A DNA stretch of 64,000 bases, from positions 434,001 to 498,000 of the forward strand of contig NZ_JANLCM010000002.1 of NCBI RefSeq assembly GCF_024979235.1, read 5' to 3'. The notes under the pieces were generated by a model that was not told where the DNA came from, ran no database searches, and worked only from the letters and a program-made list of their open reading frames with translations. The position numbers and the translations under genes are program-made. This DNA is from Herbiconiux aconitum (lineage in GTDB: Bacteria > Actinomycetota > Actinomycetes > Actinomycetales > Microbacteriaceae). Positions 1 through 8,942 of the stretch are shown one piece after another. How positions within the stretch are numbered: position 1 is the first letter of the stretch; the number at the start of each line of letters is the position of its first letter.

Positions 1-713
1 AGACCGACCGTGCCGGCCGGGAGGTGCCGGAGGCCGGTGAACCAGCAGACGAAAGCGAGTGCGGTGGCGATCACCGTGACGTAGGCGAACGCTGCCAGAG
101 CGGGCGCATCGAGCGCCGGCAAACCCCCCTCCACCACGACGGCGAAGGGCAGCACGAGCAGCCCTCCGGCGATCAGCTGCCACGAGGTGACCGCGAGGAT
201 CGGCTGCCCGGCCGCCCACTTCTTGGTGAGCACGAACCCCACCGACGACATCAGCATGGCGGCGAGCGAGGCGGCGACGCCCAGCGGGTCGATCGCATCC
301 GTTCCCTCGAACAGCATCAGGCAGACGCCCGAGAACCCGACGACGGCCCCGAGACCGGAGATCCAGCGTGGGCGCTCAGCGAGCAACGGCCAGGCGAGCA
401 GCAGAAGCACACCCGCCGAGGTCGCCATGATGGTGGCGGCGACGCTCGAGGGAAGCAACTGCGAGGCCAGGTAGACGAGCACGAAGAAGGCGCCCACGTT
501 GAGGGCCCCGAGAACGAGCGACTTCCACCACCAGGAACCCCGGGGAAGCCGTCGTGCGATCACGAGCAGCAGGATGCCCGCCGGCAGCGCCCGCAGGATC
601 GCGCCCCAGAGCGGTGAGTCCATCGGCAGGAACTGACGCGTCACGAAGTAGTTCGACCCCCAGGCAATGGGGGCGACCGCGGTGACGAGCATCCAGCGCC
701 ATTTAGCTTCCAT
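1..713 (-). CDS. EamA/DMT-family transporter, C-terminus cut by window start
   Basis: About 237 residues are visible and the frame runs off the window edge, so the C-terminus is missing. The start MEAKWRWML is followed by the segment AWGSNYFVTR and then alternating hydrophobic helices, typical of EamA (drug/metabolite transporter) proteins, which have ten helices in two repeats; roughly seven are visible. Members export small metabolites or drugs across the inner membrane. The gene diverges from a MarR regulator, with two large palindromes between them, so MarR control is likely. The ATG at 713 lies inside one palindrome. An in-frame ATG at 692 would leave the operator entirely upstream and is an equally good start. 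The substrate cannot be told from sequence. Confidence 0.85.
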   Translation of the reverse strand, partial: MEAKWRWMLVTAVAPIAWGSNYFVTRQFLPMDSPLWGAILRALPAGILLLVIARRLPRGSWWWKSLVLGALNVGAFFVLVYLASQLLPSSVAATIMATSAGVLLLLAWPLLAERPRWISGLGAVVGFSGVCLMLFEGTDAIDPLGVAASLAAMLMSSVGFVLTKKWAAGQPILAVTSWQLIAGGLLVLPFAVVVEGGLPALDAPALAAFAYVTVIATALAFVCWFTGLRHLPAGTVG

Positions 714-746
714 GGAAGCTACTATAGCTTCCCGGGAAGCTATAGT
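704..746. promoter_or_regulatory. Tandem palindromic operator between EamA transporter and marR
   Basis: Two perfect palindromes lie side by side. Box 1 (704-721) is TAGCTTCC-AT-GGAAGCTA. Box 2 (721-746, 26 bases, perfect) has the core TAGCTTCC-CG-GGAAGCTA at 725-742. Their centres are 21 bases apart, two helical turns, so two dimers would bind the same face of the DNA. Box 1 covers the upstream start codon of the transporter and box 2 ends 6 bases before the marR start. The obvious reading is that the MarR protein represses both genes and itself; binding is inferred, not shown. Confidence 0.8.
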
Positions 747-752
747 GAAGGC

Positions 753-1253
753 ATGGTGGAAGAACTCGACCGGGTGGCGCGTATTCAGGCGGAGTGGCGA
801 CGGGAGCGGCCCGACCTCGACGTCGGACCTCAGGGTGTCATCGGCCGTCTGCACCGGCTGTCGGCGCACCTCACTGCGTCGCTGGTCGCGGTCTACCGCG
901 AGTTCGGTCTCGGTGAAGGGGAGTTCGACGTGCTCGCGACGCTGCGCCGGTCGGGCCCGCCGTTCGAGCGGGCACCGGGCGAACTCGCCGAGCACACGAT
1001 GGTGACGACCGGGGCGATGACCAAGCGCATCGACCGTCTCGCCGAGGCCGGACTCGTCGTGCGGCGTCCGGCCGAGAACGACGGCCGCGGCCGGGTCGTG
1101 GCGCTCACGCCGCAGGGCGTCGAACTCATCGACGCCGCCTTCACGGCCCACATGGCCAACGAGCACCGCTTGCTCGAGCCCCTGTCGGTGGCCGACCGCG
1201 CTGCACTCGAGGGCATCCTCACCCGCTGGCTCAGAGCCTCCGGCCCCGACTGA
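753..1253 (+). CDS. MarR-family transcriptional regulator
   Basis: A 166-residue protein of typical MarR length. The winged helix-turn-helix lies around residues 60-115, with the recognition stretch TGAMTKRIDRLAEAGLV followed by a wing ending GRVVALTPQG, the classic MarR pattern. A dimerisation helix begins near residue 30 (GRLHRLSAHL). It is divergent from an EamA transporter and its start is only 6 bases from a 26-base palindrome, which fits autorepression and repression of the exporter, relieved by a small-molecule ligand. The ligand is unknown. The start is chosen from GTGAAGGC directly upstream and from the operator position. Confidence 0.9.
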   Translation: MVEELDRVARIQAEWRRERPDLDVGPQGVIGRLHRLSAHLTASLVAVYREFGLGEGEFDVLATLRRSGPPFERAPGELAEHTMVTTGAMTKRIDRLAEAGLVVRRPAENDGRGRVVALTPQGVELIDAAFTAHMANEHRLLEPLSVADRAALEGILTRWLRASGPD

Positions 1254-1270
1254 TCGAGGAAGGGCGCGGG

Positions 1271-3253
1271 TCAGAGGGCGAGGCGCACCGCGGCGAGGGC
1301 GGCAGCGGCCGCCCAGGCCTGGGGACTCGCGGCGTGCGGGTAGGCGATCGGCACGGCGACGTCGGCGCGCGCGAAGCCGCCGAAGAGCTCGGGCAGCCGG
1401 TTTCCGAAGTGCGCTGCTGCATCGACGACGGCGGAGGCCACCTGCCGCGCCTCGACGGGGAAGCCGGCCCGGGCCATCCCGAGCGCCGCCAGCATCGTGT
1501 CGTGCGGCCAGACCGAGCCGTTGTGGTACGACAGCGGGTGATGGAGGGCGGCGCCGGTGGAGAGCGTGCGGATGCCCCAGCCCGAGAACATGTCGGCCTC
1601 CAGCAGGCGCGCGGTGACCCGTGCTGCATCCGTGGGGCTCAGGATGCCGCTGAAGAGCAGGTGTCCCGCGTTCGAGGCCACGACATCGGCCTGGTGCCCC
1701 GACCCGTCGACCGCGAGGGCCGGGAAGTCGTGCTCCGGCATCCAGAAGGCCTCGCGGAAGCGGTGGCGGAGTGCTTCGGCGACGGCATCGAGTTCGTCGG
1801 CCCAGTGGGCGTCGCCCCAGTGCGACCGCGCCAGGGCGGCAGCGTCGCGGAGTGCGCGCCAGGCGTAGCCCTGCACTTCGCAGAGGGCGATCGGACCTTC
1901 GAGGATGCGGCCGGTCGCGTCGGCGACGGCGTCGAACGAGTCCTTCCAACCCTGGTGGATCAGGCCGGCCGGGTCGGGCACGTAGCGCAGGAAGCCGTGC
2001 TCGTCGATTCCGCCGTCGCCCCGCATCCAGGCCACCGCGGCGCGCACCGGATGCTCGAGCTCGCGGATCGTGTCCTCCGAACCGAGCTCGGCGACCGCGG
2101 TCACGAACAGCGGTGTCGCATCGACCGAGCCGTAGTAGCGGCCATAAGGCACCTCGCCGAGTGTCGCGAGTTCGGAGACGCGCAGCTCGTGCACGATCTT
2201 GCCGGGCTGGGCGACACGGGCTGGATCGTCGGTAGCGGCCTGCGTGGTGGCGAGGGCACGCAGCACGCCGTCGGCGAGGCCCGGGAGTTCGTCGAGGTCG
2301 CGCCCGGCCAGCATGCTGGTGAGCAGCGAGTCGCGCCCGAAGAGGGTGAGGAACCAGGGCACACCGGCGCCGATGACACCGAACTCCGGCAGGCCGGGTG
2401 CCGGCATCCGCAGGGCCGTGAGGTCGCCGAGTGCGCGGTCATGGAGGGTGGACGGGTGGGCGGCGCCCGGGATGGACGGGTCAGCGGCGCCCGTCGCGAA
2501 GGGGCCGGGTTCGTCGGCCCGCGCGGGTTCGTCTGGGGCCCGCTCGCTGAGCGGCGCGACCGTGACCTCGAGAACGCGGGCCTCCCCGGGAGCCAGGTCG
2601 AGGGCCCACACCAGGGCGCCCGTAGTCGCGGCGGGTGCGCCCGATGCGGGCGATCCCAGCTCCACCCGAGGCGAACCGGCCGCGGCGACGCGCACTCCGG
2701 CCTCGAAGGATGCCGCCCCGAGCGTGCGCCGGTAGCCGAACGTCAGGCCGGTCGGGCCGGCCGAAGCCGAGAAGACACCGCCGGCGCGATCGAAGGTGCG
2801 GCGGTCGGAGCGCAGGGTGAAGGGGTCGGCGAAGTCGCTCGCGACCTCGAGGGTCAGAGTCGTGGACACCGGATGCGCGGTGCTGTTGCGCACCTCGATC
2901 CGCTCCGCGAGTCCGGCCGACGAGACCTCCTGGGTCACGACGACGAGCAGCGCGCTCGTCTCGTTGCGAGCCGTTGCGGGCAGCAGCGCGACCGATCGGC
3001 TGCCGGCCGTTTCCGACGACGCGGTGGAGACGAGCAGACGCGACCCGTCGACGTGCAGCGCCCAGCGCGACAGCAGCCGCACGTCGGCGAGGAACAGTCC
3101 GTGCAGCCGGCCCACAGCGGATGCGTCGACCCGGATACCGCCGTCGGCATCCCCGCGGAGCAGAGCACCGCCGCCCACGAGGAGCACGTCGTCGTGGGCG
3201 GCGTCGACCGCGGAGGCGGCGGAGGCGGAGGAGGTCGACGACACGTCGCTCAT
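1271..3253 (-). CDS. Glycogen-debranching-type glycoside hydrolase (GDE N-terminal plus six-hairpin domain)
   Basis: A 660-residue protein. The N-terminal third is a beta-rich domain of the glycogen-debranching N-terminal kind, with the typical GLFLADVRLLSRW segment near residue 50. From about residue 290 an (alpha/alpha)6 barrel follows, with PWFLTLFGRDSLLTS and later YHNGSVWPHDTM, where the Asp residues resemble catalytic residues of amylo-alpha-1,6-glucosidase-like enzymes. There is no signal peptide, so it acts in the cytoplasm. The ATG overlaps the stop of the preceding glycosidase gene (3250-3253), so the four leftward genes form one operon. Such proteins cleave alpha-linked sugars; the actual substrate is unknown. 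Confidence 0.85.
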   Translation of the reverse strand: MSDVSSTSSASAASAVDAAHDDVLLVGGGALLRGDADGGIRVDASAVGRLHGLFLADVRLLSRWALHVDGSRLLVSTASSETAGSRSVALLPATARNETSALLVVVTQEVSSAGLAERIEVRNSTAHPVSTTLTLEVASDFADPFTLRSDRRTFDRAGGVFSASAGPTGLTFGYRRTLGAASFEAGVRVAAAGSPRVELGSPASGAPAATTGALVWALDLAPGEARVLEVTVAPLSERAPDEPARADEPGPFATGAADPSIPGAAHPSTLHDRALGDLTALRMPAPGLPEFGVIGAGVPWFLTLFGRDSLLTSMLAGRDLDELPGLADGVLRALATTQAATDDPARVAQPGKIVHELRVSELATLGEVPYGRYYGSVDATPLFVTAVAELGSEDTIRELEHPVRAAVAWMRGDGGIDEHGFLRYVPDPAGLIHQGWKDSFDAVADATGRILEGPIALCEVQGYAWRALRDAAALARSHWGDAHWADELDAVAEALRHRFREAFWMPEHDFPALAVDGSGHQADVVASNAGHLLFSGILSPTDAARVTARLLEADMFSGWGIRTLSTGAALHHPLSYHNGSVWPHDTMLAALGMARAGFPVEARQVASAVVDAAAHFGNRLPELFGGFARADVAVPIAYPHAASPQAWAAAAALAAVRLAL

Positions 3254-4614
3254 TCCATCACGCCCCAGCCCTGATGACGGATGGCGTCGAGCGCGAGCGC
3301 GGCCGTCCAGCTGAACCGCCGAGTGCCGTGCGGCTTCCCGGTCCAGGGCTGCACGTATTCGGGAAAGTCGTCGGCAGCGGCGAGCCGTACGATCTGCGCG
3401 CCGAGGCGGTCGGCTTCTTCGATCCGGCCGTGCCGGGCGAGCGCGACGGCCGAGAGCCAGGCCATGTTGAACCAGGCGGGCCCGCGCCAGTACAGTCCGG
3501 AGTCGAAATCGGCAGCGGTGGTGTCGTAGCTCGGCACAAGCAGCGCCGTGGCGCCGAGGAAGCGCTCCCCGAGGAGGGTCGCGAGCAGCTCGTCGGCGTG
3601 CCGGATGCCGGGCACGAGCAACGGCAGCACCCCGTTGACGGTGGCCTTCTCCACCAGCTCGCCGCGCACCACGTCGAAGGCGCCATACGCCTCGGCGGCC
3701 GGGGAGTAGAGCGAGGAGAGAGCCGAGGCGAGTTCCGCCGCCCGCTCGCGATGCTGCGCCGACGGCCGGCCCAGCGCATCCGCGATCTCGGCCAGCGCCA
3801 GTTCGGAGACGGCGTACAGGCTGTTGAAGAGGGGGTCTTCGAGTAGGAACGGAAAGTCGTCGTCGCGGTCGTCGCAGTCGTGGTCGCGGTAGCGCTCTGC
3901 CAGCCAGAAGTACTTGCCGTACTCCCGGTCGCTCGGCCTCTCGGAGGCGTGGGCGTGCATCAGGTCGGGGCGCTCGAAGACGTGCCGCGGGTTGCCGGGC
4001 ACGGTGGCGAGCACCTCGTCCCAGAGCGGCGAGTTGTCGGTGCCCGACTCCCAGGGGTGCACGATCGAGGCGAGCCCGCGACCTCCCCGATCGCGTCGGG
4101 TGCGGAGGTACTCGTGCCAGGCGACGAGTCGCGGATACGCCCGCTCGAGGAACGAACGCCGAGCCGACTCCGCGGGGTCGGCGACGTGCACCTTCCACAC
4201 CGCCCAGGCGTGGTTCGGCGGCTGGATGAGGCCGGCGGTGTCGACATCGGCCGGCGACCCGGGGATGGCGCGCGACCGCCAGAATCCCGAGCCGGGGGAG
4301 TAGTCGGTGTCGCGGTGCGGATCGAAGATGATCTGCGGGAGGCGCCCGTCGTTCCACTGCCCGGCCAGCAGCGAATCGAGCTCCTGCCCCGCCCGGCGCG
4401 GCGACACGTGCCGGAGGCCGATGGCGATGAACGCGGAATCCCAGCTCCACTGGTGCGGGTAGAGGCCGGTGGCCGGGACGGTGTGCGAGCCGTTCCAGTT
4501 CGCTTCGAGCACGGCCACCGCTCGGGCCTCGGCCTCGGCCACGATGGCGGCCGGTATCGAGCCGACCCCGCCGGGGGATGCCGCGAGAGCGCTCTCCGCG
4601 CGCGGTGCGCTCAT
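3250..4614 (-). CDS. MGH1/GH63-like glycoside hydrolase
   Basis: A 454-residue six-hairpin glycosidase. LYPHQWSWDSAFIAIGLRH near residue 50, HPWESGTDNSPLWDEVL in the middle and SGLYWRGPAWFNMAWL near residue 360 are hallmarks of the mannosylglycerate/glucosylglycerate hydrolase and GH63/GH37-like group; the Asp and Glu in these blocks are the likely catalytic acids. It has no signal peptide, so it acts on an imported glycoside. It overlaps both neighbours by four bases (ATGA), showing translational coupling with a TIM-barrel isomerase upstream and a second glycosidase downstream. The substrate is not resolved; compatible-solute glycosides or alpha-glucosides are possible. Confidence 0.85.
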   Translation of the reverse strand: MSAPRAESALAASPGGVGSIPAAIVAEAEARAVAVLEANWNGSHTVPATGLYPHQWSWDSAFIAIGLRHVSPRRAGQELDSLLAGQWNDGRLPQIIFDPHRDTDYSPGSGFWRSRAIPGSPADVDTAGLIQPPNHAWAVWKVHVADPAESARRSFLERAYPRLVAWHEYLRTRRDRGGRGLASIVHPWESGTDNSPLWDEVLATVPGNPRHVFERPDLMHAHASERPSDREYGKYFWLAERYRDHDCDDRDDDFPFLLEDPLFNSLYAVSELALAEIADALGRPSAQHRERAAELASALSSLYSPAAEAYGAFDVVRGELVEKATVNGVLPLLVPGIRHADELLATLLGERFLGATALLVPSYDTTAADFDSGLYWRGPAWFNMAWLSAVALARHGRIEEADRLGAQIVRLAAADDFPEYVQPWTGKPHGTRRFSWTAALALDAIRHQGWGVME

Positions 4615-5411
4615 CGCAGGTACCGGCGCAGAAGCGCGGGCACGGGCGGCAGCACCGTGGCGGCGGGGCCCGACAGCCGCGACTCGATCGCGACCGTGCC
4701 GGTGTACTCGATCGACTGCAGTGTCGCCCCGAACAGGGCCCAGTCGACGTGACCGGCACCGGGCTCCAGGCGGTTCGAGTCGCTCGCCTGCACGTGCCCG
4801 ATGTGCTGGCGCACGCCCTGGAAGGCGGCCGCCAGGTCGGCTTCCTCGATGTTCATGTGGTAGGTGTCGGCCACGATCTTGAGGCCGGGGCTGCCGATCT
4901 CCTCGATCAGTGCGGCGGCATCCGAGAGCCGGTTGACGAGGTAGTCCTCGTAGCGGTTGAGCGGCTCGAGGTAGAGCTCGACGCCTTCCGACGCGGCGTG
5001 CGTCGCCAGTTCGCCGAGCGCGTCGACCAGGATGCTGTGGTCGTCTTGCGGCGAGCGCGGCGGCTCGAACGGGGGCAGGCGGCGCGAGAACATGCCGTAC
5101 GACCCCGGGGTCATCACCCCGAGCCCGCCGATCTCGGCCATCACCGAGAGCTGCGAGCGCAGCTGCTGCACCGCATCCTTGCGCAACGACTCGTCGAAGG
5201 CGCCGATGAAGTGGGACATCTCCACGCAGGTGGTGGGCATGAACACTCCGTTGTCGCGCGCGCGGCGGAGCTCCGGGAGCCGGCCGGCGAAGTGGAAGTC
5301 ACCCTTGCTGCGCAACTCGATGCCGTCGAAACCCCACGCCTTCGCGGTCTCGAACTTCTCCTCGAGCGAATCACCCGGAAGGTGCTGCTCCTGAACGGTG
5401 ATCGGGTTCAC
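4611..5411 (-). CDS. Sugar phosphate isomerase/epimerase (TIM barrel)
   Basis: A 266-residue AP-endonuclease-2-type TIM barrel, the fold of xylose-isomerase-like and inosose-isomerase-like enzymes. Metal-ligand motifs are visible as LEPLNRYEDYLVN (Glu), VADTYHMNIEE (Asp, His) and HVQASDSNR (His). These proteins usually isomerise or epimerise a keto sugar or cyclitol. It is the second gene of the leftward operon, coupled by four-base overlaps to an MDR dehydrogenase upstream and a glycosidase downstream. That context suggests it processes an oxidised sugar intermediate. Confidence 0.85.
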   Translation of the reverse strand: MNPITVQEQHLPGDSLEEKFETAKAWGFDGIELRSKGDFHFAGRLPELRRARDNGVFMPTTCVEMSHFIGAFDESLRKDAVQQLRSQLSVMAEIGGLGVMTPGSYGMFSRRLPPFEPPRSPQDDHSILVDALGELATHAASEGVELYLEPLNRYEDYLVNRLSDAAALIEEIGSPGLKIVADTYHMNIEEADLAAAFQGVRQHIGHVQASDSNRLEPGAGHVDWALFGATLQSIEYTGTVAIESRLSGPAATVLPPVPALLRRYLR

Positions 5412-6463
5412 GCGAACTCCAAGACGATCTGCAGGGCTGCCGAAGGGTCGGTGTCGAGCAGCTCGTAGGCTGCGGCGGCGTCGGCGATCGGATAGCGGTG
5501 GGTCACCAAAGAGGCGGCGTCGAGGCGGCCGTCGGCCAGGGCCTCGATGACGGTGCGCTGGAGGCGCGGCACGTCCCAGCGGGCCCGCAGGCGGTTCGGC
5601 ACGGAGCCGATCTGCGAGGCGAGGACCTGCACGCGGTTGTGGTGGAACTCCTCGCCGAGGCGGAGCGCCGTGGCCTCGCCCTGGTAGAACCCGGAGGCGA
5701 CGACGGTTCCATCGGCGCCCACCACGCGGATCGCGGCCTGGAGGGCGTGATAGTTGCCGCTCAGCTCGATCGCGACATCCGCCCCGGCGCCGCCGGTGAG
5801 GTCGCGCACCGCGTAGGCGAGCTCGTCACCGGGGGCGAAGGCGTGCGACGCGCCCCAGGCGAGGGCGTGCTCGCGGCGAGATTCGATGCCGTCGACCGCG
5901 ATGACGGTCGCGCCGCTCAGTGCGGCGAGGCGGGTGGCGAGCAGGCCGATGACGCCCTGTCCGAAGATGACGACCGTGCTGCCCACGCCGAGGTCGGCGG
6001 AGAGCACGCCGTTCAGCGCGATGGCGCCGACGCGCACGAAGGCGGCGGCGAGCGGGTCGAGCCCGGCGGGCAGCACGTGGCCGCGGAGCGCGTCGATCGA
6101 GAGGATGCCCTCGGCTCGGTGGCCCCAGATGCCCCACACCACGTCGCCCACGGCGGGTGCGTCGGCGGGAACGGGCACGCCGTCGGCCGGGCGGATCTCC
6201 ACGACCTCGCCCACCTCGGAGTAGCCCCAGCCATCGAGCGGATAGCCCTGCTGCGGCACGTCCGTTCCCCGGAACAACCGGATCTCCGGGTCCCACGCCG
6301 AGGTGAGGTAGGGGTTGGTGCCGCGGTAGGCGGTCATCTCGGTTCCGGCCGAGATGCCGGAGTAGAGAGTGCGCACACGGATCTGGCCCGGCTGGAGATC
6401 GACCGCGGGGGAGTCGACGATCTCGACCAGACGCGGCGCCGCGAAGCGGAGAAGGCTGTTCAC
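5408..6463 (-). CDS. MDR-superfamily dehydrogenase without the usual zinc ligands
   Basis: A 351-residue medium-chain dehydrogenase/reductase. The N-terminal catalytic domain has YSGISAGTEM where zinc alcohol dehydrogenases have a Cys ligand, and there is no four-Cys structural zinc loop, so this is a zinc-independent type similar to BchC-like bi-domain oxidoreductases. The Rossmann domain holds VVIFGQGVIGLLATRLA near residue 165. It is the first gene of the leftward sugar operon, starting 125 bases from the divergent ABC importer operon. It probably oxidises a sugar hydroxyl using NAD(P)+. The exact reaction is unknown. Confidence 0.85.
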   Translation of the reverse strand: MNSLLRFAAPRLVEIVDSPAVDLQPGQIRVRTLYSGISAGTEMTAYRGTNPYLTSAWDPEIRLFRGTDVPQQGYPLDGWGYSEVGEVVEIRPADGVPVPADAPAVGDVVWGIWGHRAEGILSIDALRGHVLPAGLDPLAAAFVRVGAIALNGVLSADLGVGSTVVIFGQGVIGLLATRLAALSGATVIAVDGIESRREHALAWGASHAFAPGDELAYAVRDLTGGAGADVAIELSGNYHALQAAIRVVGADGTVVASGFYQGEATALRLGEEFHHNRVQVLASQIGSVPNRLRARWDVPRLQRTVIEALADGRLDAASLVTHRYPIADAAAAYELLDTDPSAALQIVLEFA

Positions 6464-6510
6464 TGTAAACCGTCCTTGAGTAGTTGTGCGATCACATTAG
6501 CATTGCGACT

Positions 6511-6520
6511 GAACATGTTC
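6511..6520. promoter_or_regulatory. Palindrome in the divergent sugar-operon promoter region
   Basis: GAACATGTTC is a perfect 10-base palindrome in the 125-base gap between the leftward catabolic operon and the rightward ABC importer operon. It sits 69 bases before the lipoprotein start, next to AT-rich sequence (TGTATAGACATTATG) that may carry the importer promoter. A regulator such as the ROK protein encoded downstream could bind here, but the site does not resemble a ROK consensus I can name. Confidence 0.35.
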
Positions 6521-6588
6521 TGTATAGACATTATGCAGAAGGTGGGTTAGTCTCCCATCGACCCCCCACCCGAATTGAGAGGACTGCG

Positions 6589-7992
6589 ATGAAGACGTCG
6601 CGAATCACTACCCTGGCTGCCGGAGCCGCCCTGCTCGTCATGGCTTCCGCCTCGCTCACCGCGTGTTCATCCGGTGGCGACAGCAGCTCGGACAGCAAGA
6701 CCATCACGGTCTGGTCGGAGGAGAACCAGCCCGACCGGGTGAACATGACCAAGGACATCATCGCCGGGTTCACCGAGAAGACCGGCATCAAGGTCGACCT
6801 CGTGCCGGTCGACGACACCCAGGTCGCTCAGCTGACCGCCTCGGCCGCCCTCTCCGGCAAGCTGCCCGACGTGATGGGCGGCGTTCCGCTCTCGATCGTG
6901 CGTCAATTCCAGGGCCAGGGCCTGCTGAACACGGATGCCGCGGCGACCGTGATCAAGGAGCTCGGTCCCGACACCTTCGTGCCCTCGACCCTCGCGCTCG
7001 ACAAAGACGGCGACAGCCAGCTGGCCGTGCCCGACTCGGCCTTCGCGCAGGTGCTCGTCTACCGCAAAGACCTCTTCGCCAAGGCGGGCCTGAACCCGCC
7101 CACCACCTACGACGACCTGAAGAAGGCCGCCAAGGTACTGACCGCCGACGGCAACTACGGCATCACGCTGGCCACCGACCCCTCTGATGTCTTCACGTCG
7201 CAGACCTTCGAGTCGCTCGCCCTCGGCAACGACTGCCAGCTCGTCGACAAGGACGGCACGGTCGGCCTCGACTCCGACAACTGCCAGAAGACGTGGGATC
7301 TCTACGCCGACCTCGCGCAGAACGACTCGCCCGAGGGCACCCAGACCGTCGACACCACCCGGGCCAGCTACTTCGCCGGCCAGGCCGCGATGGTCGACTG
7401 GTCGACCTACATCCTCGACGAGCTCGCGGGCCTCCGGAACGACGCGTTGCCGACCTGCCCCGAGTGCCAGAACGACCCCACCTTCCTCGCGAAGAACAGT
7501 GGCATCGTCACGTCCATCACCGGCCCCGACGGCGGCGAAGGCTCCACCTACGGCGAGGCCGTGTCGTGGGTCATCACGAAGAACGCCAACGTCGACGCCT
7601 CCACCCAGTTCGTCGAGTACATGATGAACGAGGGCTACCTCGACTGGCTCGGCATGGCGCCGGAGGGCAAGTTCCCGCTGCGTACCGGCGACGCCACCGA
7701 CCCGGCGAAGTTCACCACCGGCTGGACCCAGCTGCAGGCCGGCGTCGACACGAAGAAGACCCTCTCCGAGGTCTACGACGCCGACACCATCGCCGCGCTC
7801 CAGGGCATCCCGGCCGAGATCAACCGCTGGGCCATCCCGCAGGGCCAGGGCGCCCTGCTCGGCCCGGTGAACACCGAACTGCCGATCGCGAAGGCGGTGG
7901 CCGACCTGGGCTCCGACAGCGCGACCGCCAAGGAGGCGGCGCAGAGCGCCACCGACGCCGTGCAGCAGCTCGAGGCGAAGTTGACCAAGTAA
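6589..7992 (+). CDS. Sugar ABC transporter substrate-binding lipoprotein
   Basis: A 467-residue family 1 extracellular solute-binding protein. It has a lipoprotein signal peptide with lipobox LTAC and Cys26 as the lipidation site, followed by a Ser/Gly/Asp linker. The mature part starts KTITVWSEENQPDR, the usual first strand of the fold. It captures a sugar or glycoside outside the membrane and delivers it to the two permeases encoded next. The start is the ATG preceded by GAGAGGA; the frame is open further upstream, but only this ATG gives a signal peptide. It diverges from a glycosidase operon that presumably degrades the imported ligand. Confidence 0.93.
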   Translation: MKTSRITTLAAGAALLVMASASLTACSSGGDSSSDSKTITVWSEENQPDRVNMTKDIIAGFTEKTGIKVDLVPVDDTQVAQLTASAALSGKLPDVMGGVPLSIVRQFQGQGLLNTDAAATVIKELGPDTFVPSTLALDKDGDSQLAVPDSAFAQVLVYRKDLFAKAGLNPPTTYDDLKKAAKVLTADGNYGITLATDPSDVFTSQTFESLALGNDCQLVDKDGTVGLDSDNCQKTWDLYADLAQNDSPEGTQTVDTTRASYFAGQAAMVDWSTYILDELAGLRNDALPTCPECQNDPTFLAKNSGIVTSITGPDGGEGSTYGEAVSWVITKNANVDASTQFVEYMMNEGYLDWLGMAPEGKFPLRTGDATDPAKFTTGWTQLQAGVDTKKTLSEVYDADTIAALQGIPAEINRWAIPQGQGALLGPVNTELPIAKAVADLGSDSATAKEAAQSATDAVQQLEAKLTK

Positions 7993-7994
7993 CG

Positions 7995-8942
7995 ATGACT
8001 CAGCTTGCAAACCGCGCAACGGCGGCCCCCTCGGGGGGCCGCCGGCGCCGGTCGATCTCAAACCGCCGCGACAACCGGGCCGGCCTCACGATGGTGCTGC
8101 CCACCACCATCATCATCTTCGCGATCATCATCGTGCCGGTGATCTGGAACCTCATCCTCGCGTTCCAGGACACCTCGTTCACGTCGATCGCCGAGAACGG
8201 CCTCGCGAACCCGTTCACGTTGCAGAACTTCGCCGACGTGCTCACCGACCCCGGATTCTGGCAATCGCTCGGCACCACCGTGGTCTACTCCGTCTTCTCG
8301 ACGGCTGGATCGATCGCGGTCGGCCTGATCGCCGCCCTCGCCTTCCGCAAGCCCTTCCGCGGCCGTGGAGTCGCCCGCTCGCTGATGCTGCTGCCCTACG
8401 TGGCGCCCGTGGTCGCCGTCACCTTCGTGTGGCAGATCATGCTCAACCCGCAGTTCGGCATCATCAACTCGCTCGGCACCCAGTTCCTCGGCTGGGAGCA
8501 CGGCATCGACTTCCTCGGCAAGGCGCCCTTCGCGCTGATGACCGTCATCGGGTTCGAGATCTGGCGCTACTTCCCGTTCGCCTTCCTCTTCCTCACCGCG
8601 CGACTGGTCAGCCTGCCCGGCGATGTGGAGGAGGCCGCGCTGGTCGACGGCGTGACGCCCTGGCAGAACTTCCGCCACGTGGTGTTCCCGCAACTGCTTC
8701 CCGTGATCTCGCTGCTCTCGGTGCTGCGGCTCATCATGACCTTCAACAAGTTCGACGATGTGTTCCTGCTCACCGGCGGTGGCGCCGGCACCGAGGTCTC
8801 GGCCGTGCGCGTCTACGACCAGCTCGTCGGCAGCTTCGACATCGGCGGCGCGGCGGCCAACGCCTTCGTGCTCTCGGCCATCCTCGCCGTCTCCCTGTTC
8901 ATCTACGTCAAGTTCTTCGCCCGGAGAGGAGAGGAAGACTGA
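7995..8942 (+). CDS. Sugar ABC transporter permease (MalF-type)
   Basis: A 315-residue inner-membrane permease. A basic N-terminus (GGRRRRSISNRRDNRAG) leads to about six transmembrane helices. The cytoplasmic EAA loop, EEAALVDGVTPWQNFRHVV, near residue 225 is the docking site for the ATPase. It starts two bases after the stop of the binding protein gene and its stop overlaps the second permease (TGATG). With its partner it forms the membrane channel of a carbohydrate importer (CUT1 type). No ATPase gene is in the operon, so a shared MsiK-like ATPase elsewhere is probably used. Confidence 0.93.
   Translation: MTQLANRATAAPSGGRRRRSISNRRDNRAGLTMVLPTTIIIFAIIIVPVIWNLILAFQDTSFTSIAENGLANPFTLQNFADVLTDPGFWQSLGTTVVYSVFSTAGSIAVGLIAALAFRKPFRGRGVARSLMLLPYVAPVVAVTFVWQIMLNPQFGIINSLGTQFLGWEHGIDFLGKAPFALMTVIGFEIWRYFPFAFLFLTARLVSLPGDVEEAALVDGVTPWQNFRHVVFPQLLPVISLLSVLRLIMTFNKFDDVFLLTGGGAGTEVSAVRVYDQLVGSFDIGGAAANAFVLSAILAVSLFIYVKFFARRGEED

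Noticed and set aside
1334..3274. Long plus-strand frame opposite the debranching-type gene
   Set aside because: High-GC codon bias leaves antisense frames open; the translation is Arg/Gly/Val-rich without any domain, and the minus-strand frame carries clear glycosidase motifs.
1271..4759. A single 1162-codon open frame covering two glycosidase genes on the minus strand
   Set aside because: Its first half is a shadow frame of the GH63-like gene (3250-4614); only the part from the ATG at 3253 has a recognisable protein. The four-base overlap between the two real genes explains the fusion-like frame.
6485..6496. CRP-like TGTG-CGAT-CACA upstream of the sugar operons
   Set aside because: The spacer between the TGTG and CACA halves is four bases; CRP-type sites need eight. 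Treated as chance.
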